Assembly: GCA_910585205.1 (NCBI GenBank)
Contig: CAJUCC010000074.1
Span: 1 to 14,636 of the forward strand
Origin: an uncultured Lachnospiraceae bacterium
GTDB lineage: Bacteria; Bacillota; Clostridia; Lachnospirales; Lachnospiraceae
Length of the DNA stretch: 14,636 nucleotides
Reading direction: 5' to 3'
Part shown: piece after piece, positions 5,276 through 12,340 of the stretch
Layout: each line of letters opens with the position of its first letter
Numbering within the stretch: the stretch's first letter is position 1
Position numbers and translations under genes: made by a program
Notes under the pieces: generated by a model
Database searches by the model: none
What the model was told of the DNA's origin: nothing
Seen by the model: only the letters and a program-made list of their open reading frames with translations

Positions 5276-7042
5276 CTAAAAGTTTTCCATCTGGTCTTCC
5301 ACAAACTCACGCATCCCCTGGAATATCAGCCATACCGACGTAGCACCCGCATCCTGATGGCCGATCGCCCGATCCAGCAATGACTTCGCACGACCAAACT
5401 TCGCCACATAATTCTTTGTGTCTTCCACGCCCTGCAGCGCTGCGGCCTCCGCGGCTTTCAGTGCATCCAGCAGCGAAGCGTCTCTGTTTGCCTCCAGCGC
5501 TTCAACCGCCGGCAGCAGTGCATCCACCATCGTCTTGTCGCCTTTTTCGGCCTTGCCGCGCTCCTGAATGGCCGACAGGCTCTTGCGTTCCATTCCCGCG
5601 AGATCCGCCGCGCCGATCGCCGTCCGTGCCTCTGCCCCCTTAGCGCCCGCCAGATACAGGCTGCCGAAGATAACACCGGATGCGCCGCCCATCGACATCA
5701 GCATTTCCGTTCCGGCTGTCTCGAAAAGCTTATAGACATTCTCTTCTCCCTGCATGGTAAGCAGTTTTTTCTTTACCTTCCGCATACCGCCCGCCATGCC
5801 GATACCATGGTCACCGTCACCGATGGCGCTGTCAATCTCGGTCAGATACGGTTTTTTCGCGATAATCTTGTCCGCAATATAAAGCAGCATATTGCGTACG
5901 TCCTCACCGCTTAGTTCGGAGAGAACCCCGTCCCGGCTTCTGACAATGGCTGCATTTTCCATGCCCGCATCCGCCGCCGTAAAGTCTTCTTCCTCCGGAT
6001 CGTCCGTTCCGCCCGTATCGCCGCCCGTATCGCCGCCCGCATAGCTCCCCTTTGCATAATACGGAGAATAGCACGGCATGTCATAATACCGTTTGAGTTC
6101 TTCATCCAGTTTCAGAATCGAAATCGAAAATCCGCCCATTTCCATGCTGGTGCAATATGTCTTGATCTCACTGTCATATACGACAATGCCGTCTTTTTTC
6201 AGATGTTGATATAAATCATAGTAGACCAGATTCAGCTCCAACAGCGGCGTAGAACCGAGGCCGTTCACCAGAACCGCGATCTCGTCCCCTTCCTGCAGAT
6301 GCATTTCTTCCTTTAATTCGCGGTACATCCTGTCAACCATCTGCTCCGCCGTCTGCATTTTCGTCCGCTCGATCCCCGGCTCACCATGGATGCCCATGCC
6401 AAACTCCATCTCATCCTCGCCCAGCTCGAAAGTCGGTTTGTCATTGCCCGGCAGTGTACCCGGATAAGTGGCAACGCCGATTGTGTTCAGACAATCTCTC
6501 GCCTTCTCCGTGATCCGCACCACTTCCTCCAGATCAAGTCCTGCGTCACAGGCAGCGCCCGCAATCTTAATCACAAAGACATCGCCGGCAATTCCTCTCC
6601 TGTCACTGATCCGTTCTCTGGGCGCGGAAGCCAGATCGTCCCACACCCGGACATGCGCCGTCCGGATCCCTTCCGCCTGCAGAAGTTCCTCTCCCATGTC
6701 AAAGTTCAGATTATCCCCTGCATAACAGCCATAGACAAACAAAACCCCTCTGCCCTGATCTACGGCCGCACCTGCCGCCCGGACAAGCTCCGGATTGGGC
6801 GATGCGCAGATATTGCCGCAGGCTACGCCGTCCGCCAGTCCCGCGCCGCAAAAGCCGGAAAACATCGGCTCATGCCCCGTTCCGCCTCCGATCACAAGCG
6901 CTACTTTATCCTTTCTGTGCCCCCGGTACATAATCGCATTGTAATCGCCTACCCGCTTATAGAAGCGCTTATAAGCAGAAAGATAGCCGAGCAGCATTTC
7001 TTCCACGACATTTGATACATCTGCATTTAAAATTTTTTTCAA
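5276..7042 (-). CDS. Fused DhaK-DhaL (ATP-dependent) dihydroxyacetone/erythrulose-type kinase
   Basis: The 588-residue enzyme joins a DhaK substrate domain (about 1-330) to a DhaL ATP domain (about 361-588), as in ATP-dependent dihydroxyacetone kinases, so no PTS phosphodonor is needed. DhaK shows GGGTGHEP (52-59), ASPNPE (80-85) and the His that binds the ketone substrate covalently (H219 in GMGIHGEPG). DhaL shows the magnesium-binding Asp cluster D404, D409 and D411 (DSAIGDGDHG), GDKTMVDAL (501-509) and GHQDAGATS (561-569). The domains are joined by a Gly/Asp/Thr-repeat linker (335-347). The best start is a TTG with AGGAGG nine bases upstream; an in-frame longer reading crosses the hairpin at 7076-7129. 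The family phosphorylates dihydroxyacetone, L-erythrulose or D-erythrulose; next to the TPI- and RpiB-like genes a tetrulose is likely. Confidence 0.9.
   Translation of the reverse strand: MKKILNADVSNVVEEMLLGYLSAYKRFYKRVGDYNAIMYRGHRKDKVALVIGGGTGHEPMFSGFCGAGLADGVACGNICASPNPELVRAAGAAVDQGRGVLFVYGCYAGDNLNFDMGEELLQAEGIRTAHVRVWDDLASAPRERISDRRGIAGDVFVIKIAGAACDAGLDLEEVVRITEKARDCLNTIGVATYPGTLPGNDKPTFELGEDEMEFGMGIHGEPGIERTKMQTAEQMVDRMYRELKEEMHLQEGDEIAVLVNGLGSTPLLELNLVYYDLYQHLKKDGIVVYDSEIKTYCTSMEMGGFSISILKLDEELKRYYDMPCYSPYYAKGSYAGGDTGGDTGGTDDPEEEDFTAADAGMENAAIVRSRDGVLSELSGEDVRNMLLYIADKIIAKKPYLTEIDSAIGDGDHGIGMAGGMRKVKKKLLTMQGEENVYKLFETAGTEMLMSMGGASGVIFGSLYLAGAKGAEARTAIGAADLAGMERKSLSAIQERGKAEKGDKTMVDALLPAVEALEANRDASLLDALKAAEAAALQGVEDTKNYVAKFGRAKSLLDRAIGHQDAGATSVWLIFQGMREFVEDQMENF
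6009..6044 (-). repeat. 12-base tandem repeat in the DhaK-DhaL linker
   Basis: Three direct copies of CCGCCCGTATCG (the third with two mismatches) encode repeated Gly-Gly-Asp-Thr units, placed exactly between the two kinase domains. The length could vary between strains by slippage without harming either domain. Confidence 0.75.
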
Positions 7043-7075
7043 GAATCCATACCTCCTGTTATATAACTTTCTGCG

Positions 7076-7129
7076 AAAAAAGGGCCGGCGCCGCCCGGTT
7101 TTCACCGGGGCGGCACGAAAGCCCTTTTT
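7076..7129 (-). terminator. Strong terminator-like hairpin between the binding-protein and DhaKL genes
   Basis: Read leftwards, an outer stem AAAAAGGGC/GCCCTTTTTT surrounds a GC-rich inner stem (about nine pairs, one bulged C, loop TGAAAA). The whole ends in six T. It begins 17 bases past the binding-protein stop and ends 33 bases before the kinase start. It has every sign of intrinsic termination, yet two genes of the same direction follow with no clear promoter, so it probably works as a partial terminator that lowers their expression. Confidence 0.8.
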
Positions 7130-7146
7130 ACAGTTCCTGCGCGGAA

Positions 7147-8229
7147 TTATTTCAGATATTCGTCTACGTTGTCAGCTGTTACCAGTACGAAAGGAATGCT
7201 GTATTCTTTCTCTACTGTCTCGCCGTTTACGGATTTCACTACAGCGTCGATACCTGCAAGTACCTGGCCTGCGCCATCCTGCAGAACGGTTGCGCCGAGT
7301 GCGCCGTCTTTAACCATCTGAAGAGGTCCCTGGTTTCCGTCAACACCGATACATACGATGTCTTCTCTGCCCTTTGCATTACACTCTGTCTGTGCTGCGG
7401 AAGACATATCGTCGTTGTCACAGATAACAGCTTTCAGATCATCGCCATACTGTGCAAGATAATCGTCAACTGCGTTTACCGCCTTGCTCGGGTCCCAATC
7501 GCAGGGAACGTCAGCAGCCAGTGTCCAGTTGGAATCAGCGCCAACCGTATTCATGATGCCTTCGCCTCTCTGCTGCTGTGCGGAGTTACCGATAATACCC
7601 TGGCAGTGAACATATACGCCGCCGTCCGGAACCTGCTCCTGTACATACTGTCCCATCAGCTCGCCTGCGAATACGTCGTCAGAACCGCAGTACGTAAGAG
7701 CCAGAGAATCCGTGCTGTCTGTCTTGGAGTTTACAACGATAACGCCGATACCTGCTTCGCTCAGAGATGTAACAGCCGGGTCACTTGCTGTGGATTCAGC
7801 AGGCAGAATGATTACATAGTCACAGTTGTAGTTGATGCAGTCCTGTGCAAGGTCGCACTGCTTTGCTGCGTCGGTATTACCATCCAGAATACCTGTCCAG
7901 TCATCGATCACGCCTTCGTCTTTCAGAGCGTTCAGTTTTTCTTCTGCTGCGCCGTTGATCTGTGCATGGAATACATCCACCGTATTTTTGGAAATATAAC
8001 CTACGATAATCTTTCCGTCGCCGTTCAGATCGCCGCCTGCCGCCGAAGCATCCGCTGCAGCATCGTCTGCCGGAGCCGCGTCGTCTGCCGGAGCCGCATC
8101 GTCTGCCGCTGCTTCCTGTGCCGGAGCCGCATCCTGTGCCGGAGCTTCCGCGCTTCCGCCGCCGCCGCAAGCCACGAGACTCATGGCCATAGCCGCAGTC
8201 ATCAGTGTTGCAATAACTTTTTTCATCAT
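7147..8229 (-). CDS. Sugar-binding lipoprotein of an RbsB-type ABC transporter
   Basis: This 360-residue protein captures the sugar outside the cell for the neighbouring permease. A lipoprotein signal peptide (1-20: Lys-Lys start, hydrophobic core, LVAC) ends at the lipid-carrying C21. An Ala/Asp/Pro-rich linker follows (about 22-70). The type I periplasmic-binding fold then starts at KIIVGYISKN and runs to the end. Typical elements are the PAESTASDP segment, the VICDNDDMSSAA segment (close to the usual CxND motif) and GVDGNQG late in the protein. It starts at an ATG seven bases after GGAGG. It is third of three transport genes; the hairpin just after it fits a binding protein made in excess. 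The ligand cannot be named; pentoses, hexoses and polyols are all possible in this family. Confidence 0.93.
   Translation of the reverse strand: MMKKVIATLMTAAMAMSLVACGGGGSAEAPAQDAAPAQEAAADDAAPADDAAPADDAAADASAAGGDLNGDGKIIVGYISKNTVDVFHAQINGAAEEKLNALKDEGVIDDWTGILDGNTDAAKQCDLAQDCINYNCDYVIILPAESTASDPAVTSLSEAGIGVIVVNSKTDSTDSLALTYCGSDDVFAGELMGQYVQEQVPDGGVYVHCQGIIGNSAQQQRGEGIMNTVGADSNWTLAADVPCDWDPSKAVNAVDDYLAQYGDDLKAVICDNDDMSSAAQTECNAKGREDIVCIGVDGNQGPLQMVKDGALGATVLQDGAGQVLAGIDAVVKSVNGETVEKEYSIPFVLVTADNVDEYLK
8060..8146 (-). repeat. About 18-base tandem repeats in the lipoprotein linker
   Basis: About five imperfect copies of a unit close to GCATCGTCTGCCGGAGCC (four of about 18 bases, one of 15) encode the Asp-Asp-Ala-Ala-Pro-Ala and Gln-Asp/Glu-Ala-Ala runs. 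They form the spacer between the membrane anchor and the binding domain, and their length may vary between strains. Confidence 0.75.
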
Positions 8230-8261
8230 CTTTTACCCTCCATCTTGGTGAATAGTTTATA

Positions 8262-8286
8262 AATAACCGGATTGCTCCAGGTTATT
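8262..8286 (-). other. Small intergenic hairpin between permease and binding-protein genes
   Basis: AATAACC and GGTTATT form a seven-base stem around an eleven-base loop that can pair further inside (GGA/TCC). There is no T run, so termination is unlikely. A role in mRNA stability or processing, raising the level of the binding-protein mRNA, is a common use of such hairpins and is inferred here. Confidence 0.4.
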
Positions 8287-8291
8287 CCATA

Positions 8292-9263
8292 TTAATTGCC
8301 CTTCTTATTGATAACCATATCCAGCAGTACCGCAAAGATGATAATGATGCCTTTTGTCATATACTGATAGTAGCTGCCGATATTTAAGAAGTTCATGCCG
8401 TTGTAGATACAGCCGATAATAATTGCACCGAGCAGTACGCCGGGCGCTGTCGCAATACCGCCTGCAAAGGAAGTGCCCCCCAGTACGCAGGCAGCAACCG
8501 CATCTGTCTCATAACCCACACCGATATTGGACTGCGCGGAACCTGTCTTGCTGGAGAAAATGATACCCGCCAGACCTGCCAGCAGACCGCTGATTGTGTA
8601 GCACATTGTCTTGGTCCAGAATACGCTGACACCGGAAGCGATTGCCGCATGAACATTGCCGCCGACCGCAAACACGTAACGGCCGAATTTCGTCCAGTGC
8701 AAAACGATATACATAACAATCGAAATAATAATCATATATATGATCGGAAGCGGAATCCCGAAAAGCGTACCGGAATAGATCGCTTTAAATTCGGGCATCG
8801 CCATGGAAAGTCCCTTACCGTCGCTGATAATCTGCGCCATGCTTCGAATGACAAGCTGCGTGGCCAGCGTTACCACAAAGGGGAACATATCAAACTTTGC
8901 AATCAGGAAGCCGTTGACAAATCCCAGGAAAGCGGCTGCCAGCGCTGCCAGGATACATGCCAGGAAAACGTTCATGTTCATATTCACAATGAACTGTCCC
9001 AGAAGACAGCTTACAAGTGCAAGCTGGGAACCAACCGAAAGATCGATACCGCCGGTCGTGATTGCCAGACACATGCCGTATGCGATCAGGCAGTTTACGG
9101 AAATCTGTGTCAGAATATTTAATACATTACTGGGATAGATAAATCTTGGCTTCATAATGGAAATGATAATAAGCATGAAGAACAGTATCACACCAATACC
9201 GTATTTTCCCATAAACATACGAAGCGCATCTTGATTTTTGGATTTATGATTCGAATTTGCCAT
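8292..9263 (-). CDS. RbsC-type sugar ABC transporter permease
   Basis: The 323-residue membrane protein forms the channel for sugar uptake. After a polar N-terminus (1-20) it is largely hydrophobic, with about eight to ten helices beginning near residue 21. The GGIDLSVGS motif (71-79) typical of the BPD_transp_2/RbsC family is complete. The segment GLLAGLAGIIFSSKTG, followed by a Gly-rich stretch with VLGGTSFAGG (about 226-260), matches the ATPase-contact region. It starts four bases after the ATPase stop, behind an AGGGAGGAAG ribosome-binding site, and is followed by the binding-protein gene. The assignment is secure; the transported sugar is not defined. Confidence 0.94.
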   Translation of the reverse strand: MANSNHKSKNQDALRMFMGKYGIGVILFFMLIIISIMKPRFIYPSNVLNILTQISVNCLIAYGMCLAITTGGIDLSVGSQLALVSCLLGQFIVNMNMNVFLACILAALAAAFLGFVNGFLIAKFDMFPFVVTLATQLVIRSMAQIISDGKGLSMAMPEFKAIYSGTLFGIPLPIIYMIIISIVMYIVLHWTKFGRYVFAVGGNVHAAIASGVSVFWTKTMCYTISGLLAGLAGIIFSSKTGSAQSNIGVGYETDAVAACVLGGTSFAGGIATAPGVLLGAIIIGCIYNGMNFLNIGSYYQYMTKGIIIIFAVLLDMVINKKGN

Positions 9264-9267
9264 CTGT

Positions 9268-10788
9268 TTACTTCCTCCCTCTCTTCTGCCCGAAAGCTAC
9301 TTCAAGAATTTCTTTCTGTGTTACGGTTCCGTTCATTATCTCTTCCCTGCTGACCTCGCCGTTGATTTTTCCTTCATGATAGACGAGAATTCTGTCACTC
9401 ATGCCCATAACTTCCGGCAGCTCCGAAGAAATCATAATAACCGCCATGCCTTTTGCCGCGAACTCGCACATCAGCGCATGAATCTCTGATTTTGCACCGA
9501 CATCCACGCCTCGCGTCGGTTCATCCAGGATCAGTACCTTGGGATTGGCCATAATCCATTTTGCCAGAACCACTTTCTGCTGATTGCCGCCGCTCAGGGA
9601 AAATCCGTTGTGTTCGATACTTGCACACTTGACGGTAAGCTTTTTCGAAACGTCTTCCACTTCCTGTTTTTCCCGTCTCTGATTCAGAACAAGCCCTTTT
9701 TGTTTTTCGGGAAGATTGGGCAGGGAAACATTTTCCCGGATGGAACGCAGCAGGCACAGACCGTATTTCTTTCTGTCCTCGTTTACCATACAGATACCTT
9801 TTTTAATGGCCGCTCTCGTATTCTTATTGGTAATCTCCTGGCCGTCCAGATACATTTTTCCGGATGTCACGGGGTCCAAACCGAAGATTGCACGCACAGT
9901 TTCACTGCGCCCGGAACCGACCAGACCGGACAGTCCCAATATTTCGCCTTTATGTACTTCAAAACTTACGTTTTCAAAGCCGCCGCCGCACAGGTTTTCT
10001 ACCTTGAATACGGTTTCTCCGATCTCGCAGTCCACTTTCGGGAATACACTCTTAACTTCCCGGCCTACCATCATGGAGATCAGTTCTTCGCGCGTTACGC
10101 CCTCCATGGATTTGGTATCGACATAGGTACCGTTCCGGAATACGGAAACGTGATCGCAGATTTCAAAAATTTCTTCCATTCTGTGAGAAATATAAATAAT
10201 GGCAACGCCTTTTGATTTCAAATCCCGAATGGTATCAAACAGGTGATCCGTCTCCGTACTGTCCAGCGAGGAAGTCGGCTCATCCATAATAATCAGTCTG
10301 GCATCACAGGAAACCGCTTTGATGATCTCCACCATCTGTATCTGCGCCAGCGTCAGATCTTTCATCATTGTCTTTGCATTATAAGGAACATCAAACTTCC
10401 GCAATAGTTCCTCACATTTTTCATTCTGTGTCTTCTTGTCCAGAAGAAATCCCTTTGTGCTCTCCCTTTTCAGGAAAATGCTTTCGGCAACCGTCAGATA
10501 CGGCTCCGGGTTCAGTTCCTGGTGAATCATGGAAATACCGGAATTCAAAGCGTCAACCGGCCCGTTTGCCTGATAAGGTTTCCCCTCAAACTCCATGCTT
10601 CCCTCATCCTGTCTGATCAGACCGATTACAATCTTCATCAGCGTGGATTTTCCTGCGCCGTTCTCTCCCAGAAGAGCATGCACCTCACCGGCTTTGACAT
10701 GAAGCTGTACGTCTTTCAAAGCCTGTGTTCCGCCGAATGCTTTCGAGATTCCTTCGCAATTCAGAATATAAGCACTATTATCCGTCAC
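9268..10788 (-). CDS. RbsA-type double ATPase of the sugar ABC transporter
   Basis: The 506-residue protein carries two nucleotide-binding halves that power uptake. The first has Walker A GENGAGKST (41-49), an altered signature LTLAQIQMVEI (145-155) and Walker B LIIMDEP (165-171). The second has the family's degenerate P-loop GLVGSGRSE (288-296), the signature LSGGNQQ (398-404) and Walker B VLILDEPTRG (418-427). I place the start at a GTG (10786-10788) with AGGAGAAGGAG directly upstream. This overlaps the end of the FGGY kinase gene by 11 bases and gives the normal length of about 500. A longer reading from 10908 would overlap the kinase by 131 bases and adds residues foreign to the family. 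The overlap implies translational coupling with the kinase. Confidence 0.94.
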   Translation of the reverse strand: MTDNSAYILNCEGISKAFGGTQALKDVQLHVKAGEVHALLGENGAGKSTLMKIVIGLIRQDEGSMEFEGKPYQANGPVDALNSGISMIHQELNPEPYLTVAESIFLKRESTKGFLLDKKTQNEKCEELLRKFDVPYNAKTMMKDLTLAQIQMVEIIKAVSCDARLIIMDEPTSSLDSTETDHLFDTIRDLKSKGVAIIYISHRMEEIFEICDHVSVFRNGTYVDTKSMEGVTREELISMMVGREVKSVFPKVDCEIGETVFKVENLCGGGFENVSFEVHKGEILGLSGLVGSGRSETVRAIFGLDPVTSGKMYLDGQEITNKNTRAAIKKGICMVNEDRKKYGLCLLRSIRENVSLPNLPEKQKGLVLNQRREKQEVEDVSKKLTVKCASIEHNGFSLSGGNQQKVVLAKWIMANPKVLILDEPTRGVDVGAKSEIHALMCEFAAKGMAVIMISSELPEVMGMSDRILVYHEGKINGEVSREEIMNGTVTQKEILEVAFGQKRGRK

Positions 10789-12310
10789 TCTCTCCTTCTC
10801 CTTTCCCGTTCTTTCTCCCCAAAACTGTAAGCCTGTGTAACGTATCGCGGCAGCCACCGAATGCATCCTTAAAGAGCTGATAATATTCCATATACAGATC
10901 GTGTGCATGCCTGTCCGGATAAACTTCCAGATCTTTATACCTTACAACCGTCTTACACCCCTCATTGATATTTTTATAGACCCCGGCTCCTACGCCCGCC
11001 GCTATGGCAGCACCCAGTCCAGCCTGTTCTTCGATCGCAGCCACTTTCAACGGGACATTATAAATATCCGCCTGCATCTGCAGCCACGGCATACTCCGCG
11101 CGCCGCCGCCCGATGCAACCATCATATCCGCTTTCAGTCCCAAGCTTCCGCACAGTTCGATACACTGATACAGGGCATAGCTGACACCTTCCATGACCGC
11201 TCTTGCCAGCTCCGCCTTTCCGGTCCGCAAATTGATTCCAATAAAGGAAGCGCTGAGATCAGGGTCCAAATGCGGTGTACGCTCTCCGTTCAGATACGGA
11301 AGGAAGATCACACCCCCACTTCCCGGTCCTACCTCGCTGATTCTCCGGTTCATCTCCTCATAATCTGTCCTGGGGAAAAGACTGTTGAACCATTTATAGC
11401 ACAGCCCCGCATTCATAATCGCACCCATCACGATCCAGCGGTTTTTCTTGTATCCCATAAATGTATTCGTATTCAGATCCGGATTCAGCAGCGGCTGTTC
11501 ACTCTGAAATGACACCTGCCCGCTCGTTCCGATATTGGCGGAAGCCTGACCGATTTCTATGATACCGCTTCCGATTCCCTGCATCACCTGATCGCCGCCG
11601 CCCGCAACAACCACCGTACCGGTCAAAAGCCCGGTCTCCTTTGCGGCATCCGTCGTGAGCGTTCCGATCACCTGACCCGTTTCATGGCACTGCGGAAACC
11701 ATGCCGCAGGGATCTGTGCCCGGCTCAGGATTTCCTCCGACCAGCCCATCTTCCGCATATCAAAAGCCAGCGTAGCCGATGCATCGGAGTAGTCCGTGGC
11801 AATCAGCCCGGTCAGCTTATAGGTCAGATAATCCTTCGGCAGAAAAACGTGTCTGATCTTATCATAATTACCCGGCTCATTTTCTCTGATCCACAAAAGG
11901 GACGGCAAAAGAAAACCGGTGTACACAGGGTTCATCATAAATTCCCGGATCTGTTCCATCCCGAAAAGCGCTTTCAGCTCTTCCACCTGCCTGCCGCTTC
12001 TTGCATCACAGTGCAGAATTGCCGGACGGATACTGTTACCGTTCTGATCGAGGACAACAACGCCGTGCATCTGCCCGGAAAAGCTGATTCCTTTTATCTC
12101 CTCCGGCCTGATGCCGCTTTCCGCGACTGTTTTCCTGATCGTGCTGACGCATGCCTCCCACCACTCTTCCGGGTCATGCTCCGCATAATTGTTACACGGG
12201 GACTGGAACTGATAATCTTTTGACGCCACGGCCTGCAAAGCGCCGCTCTCGTCAATAATCACCGTTTTCAGACTCGAAGTCCCCAGGTCAATTCCCATCG
12301 TATATCCCAT
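10778..12310 (-). CDS. FGGY-family carbohydrate kinase, xylulokinase-like
   Basis: The 510-residue enzyme should transfer phosphate from ATP to a ketose or polyol. It shows the N-terminal phosphate loop GIDLGTSSLKT (6-16), the GQMHG motif characteristic of XylB-type kinases (79-83), the catalytic Asp in GGGD (D240), NGERTPHLDP as in xylulokinases, and a C-terminal ASGGGARS ATP site. I prefer the ATG at 12310; a TTG at 12340 directly abuts the upstream stop codon but has no ribosome-binding site. The last codons double as the ribosome-binding site for the ATPase. The subfamily resembles xylulokinase. Related FGGY kinases act on other pentuloses, erythritol or hexuloses, so the substrate stays open. 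A D-xylulose product could feed the pentose phosphate pathway directly. Confidence 0.9.
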   Translation of the reverse strand: MGYTMGIDLGTSSLKTVIIDESGALQAVASKDYQFQSPCNNYAEHDPEEWWEACVSTIRKTVAESGIRPEEIKGISFSGQMHGVVVLDQNGNSIRPAILHCDARSGRQVEELKALFGMEQIREFMMNPVYTGFLLPSLLWIRENEPGNYDKIRHVFLPKDYLTYKLTGLIATDYSDASATLAFDMRKMGWSEEILSRAQIPAAWFPQCHETGQVIGTLTTDAAKETGLLTGTVVVAGGGDQVMQGIGSGIIEIGQASANIGTSGQVSFQSEQPLLNPDLNTNTFMGYKKNRWIVMGAIMNAGLCYKWFNSLFPRTDYEEMNRRISEVGPGSGGVIFLPYLNGERTPHLDPDLSASFIGINLRTGKAELARAVMEGVSYALYQCIELCGSLGLKADMMVASGGGARSMPWLQMQADIYNVPLKVAAIEEQAGLGAAIAAGVGAGVYKNINEGCKTVVRYKDLEVYPDRHAHDLYMEYYQLFKDAFGGCRDTLHRLTVLGRKNGKGEGESDG

Positions 12311-12340
12311 AGTTCCACCATACCTTACCTTTATTTTCAA

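Noticed and set aside
7043..7105. N-terminal extension of the DhaKL kinase
   Set aside because: The extra residues are encoded by the terminator hairpin and are not family-like. The TTG at 7042 has an ideal AGGAGG site.
7012..8262. Long plus-strand reading frame (416 codons) opposite the sugar-binding lipoprotein
   Set aside because: It lies antisense to a clear lipoprotein gene with signal peptide and family motifs. Its translation is Cys-rich and unlike any protein family, as expected for a shadow frame.
10789..10908. N-terminal extension of the ABC ATPase up to 10908
   Set aside because: It would overlap the FGGY kinase by 131 bases. The family starts near the GTG at 10788, which has a strong ribosome-binding site.
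10778..12310. Erythritol kinase (EryA) with a classical erythritol pathway
   Set aside because: No erythritol-phosphate dehydrogenase is in the window and the kinase motifs look XylB-like. A standard erythritol operon is therefore not supported.
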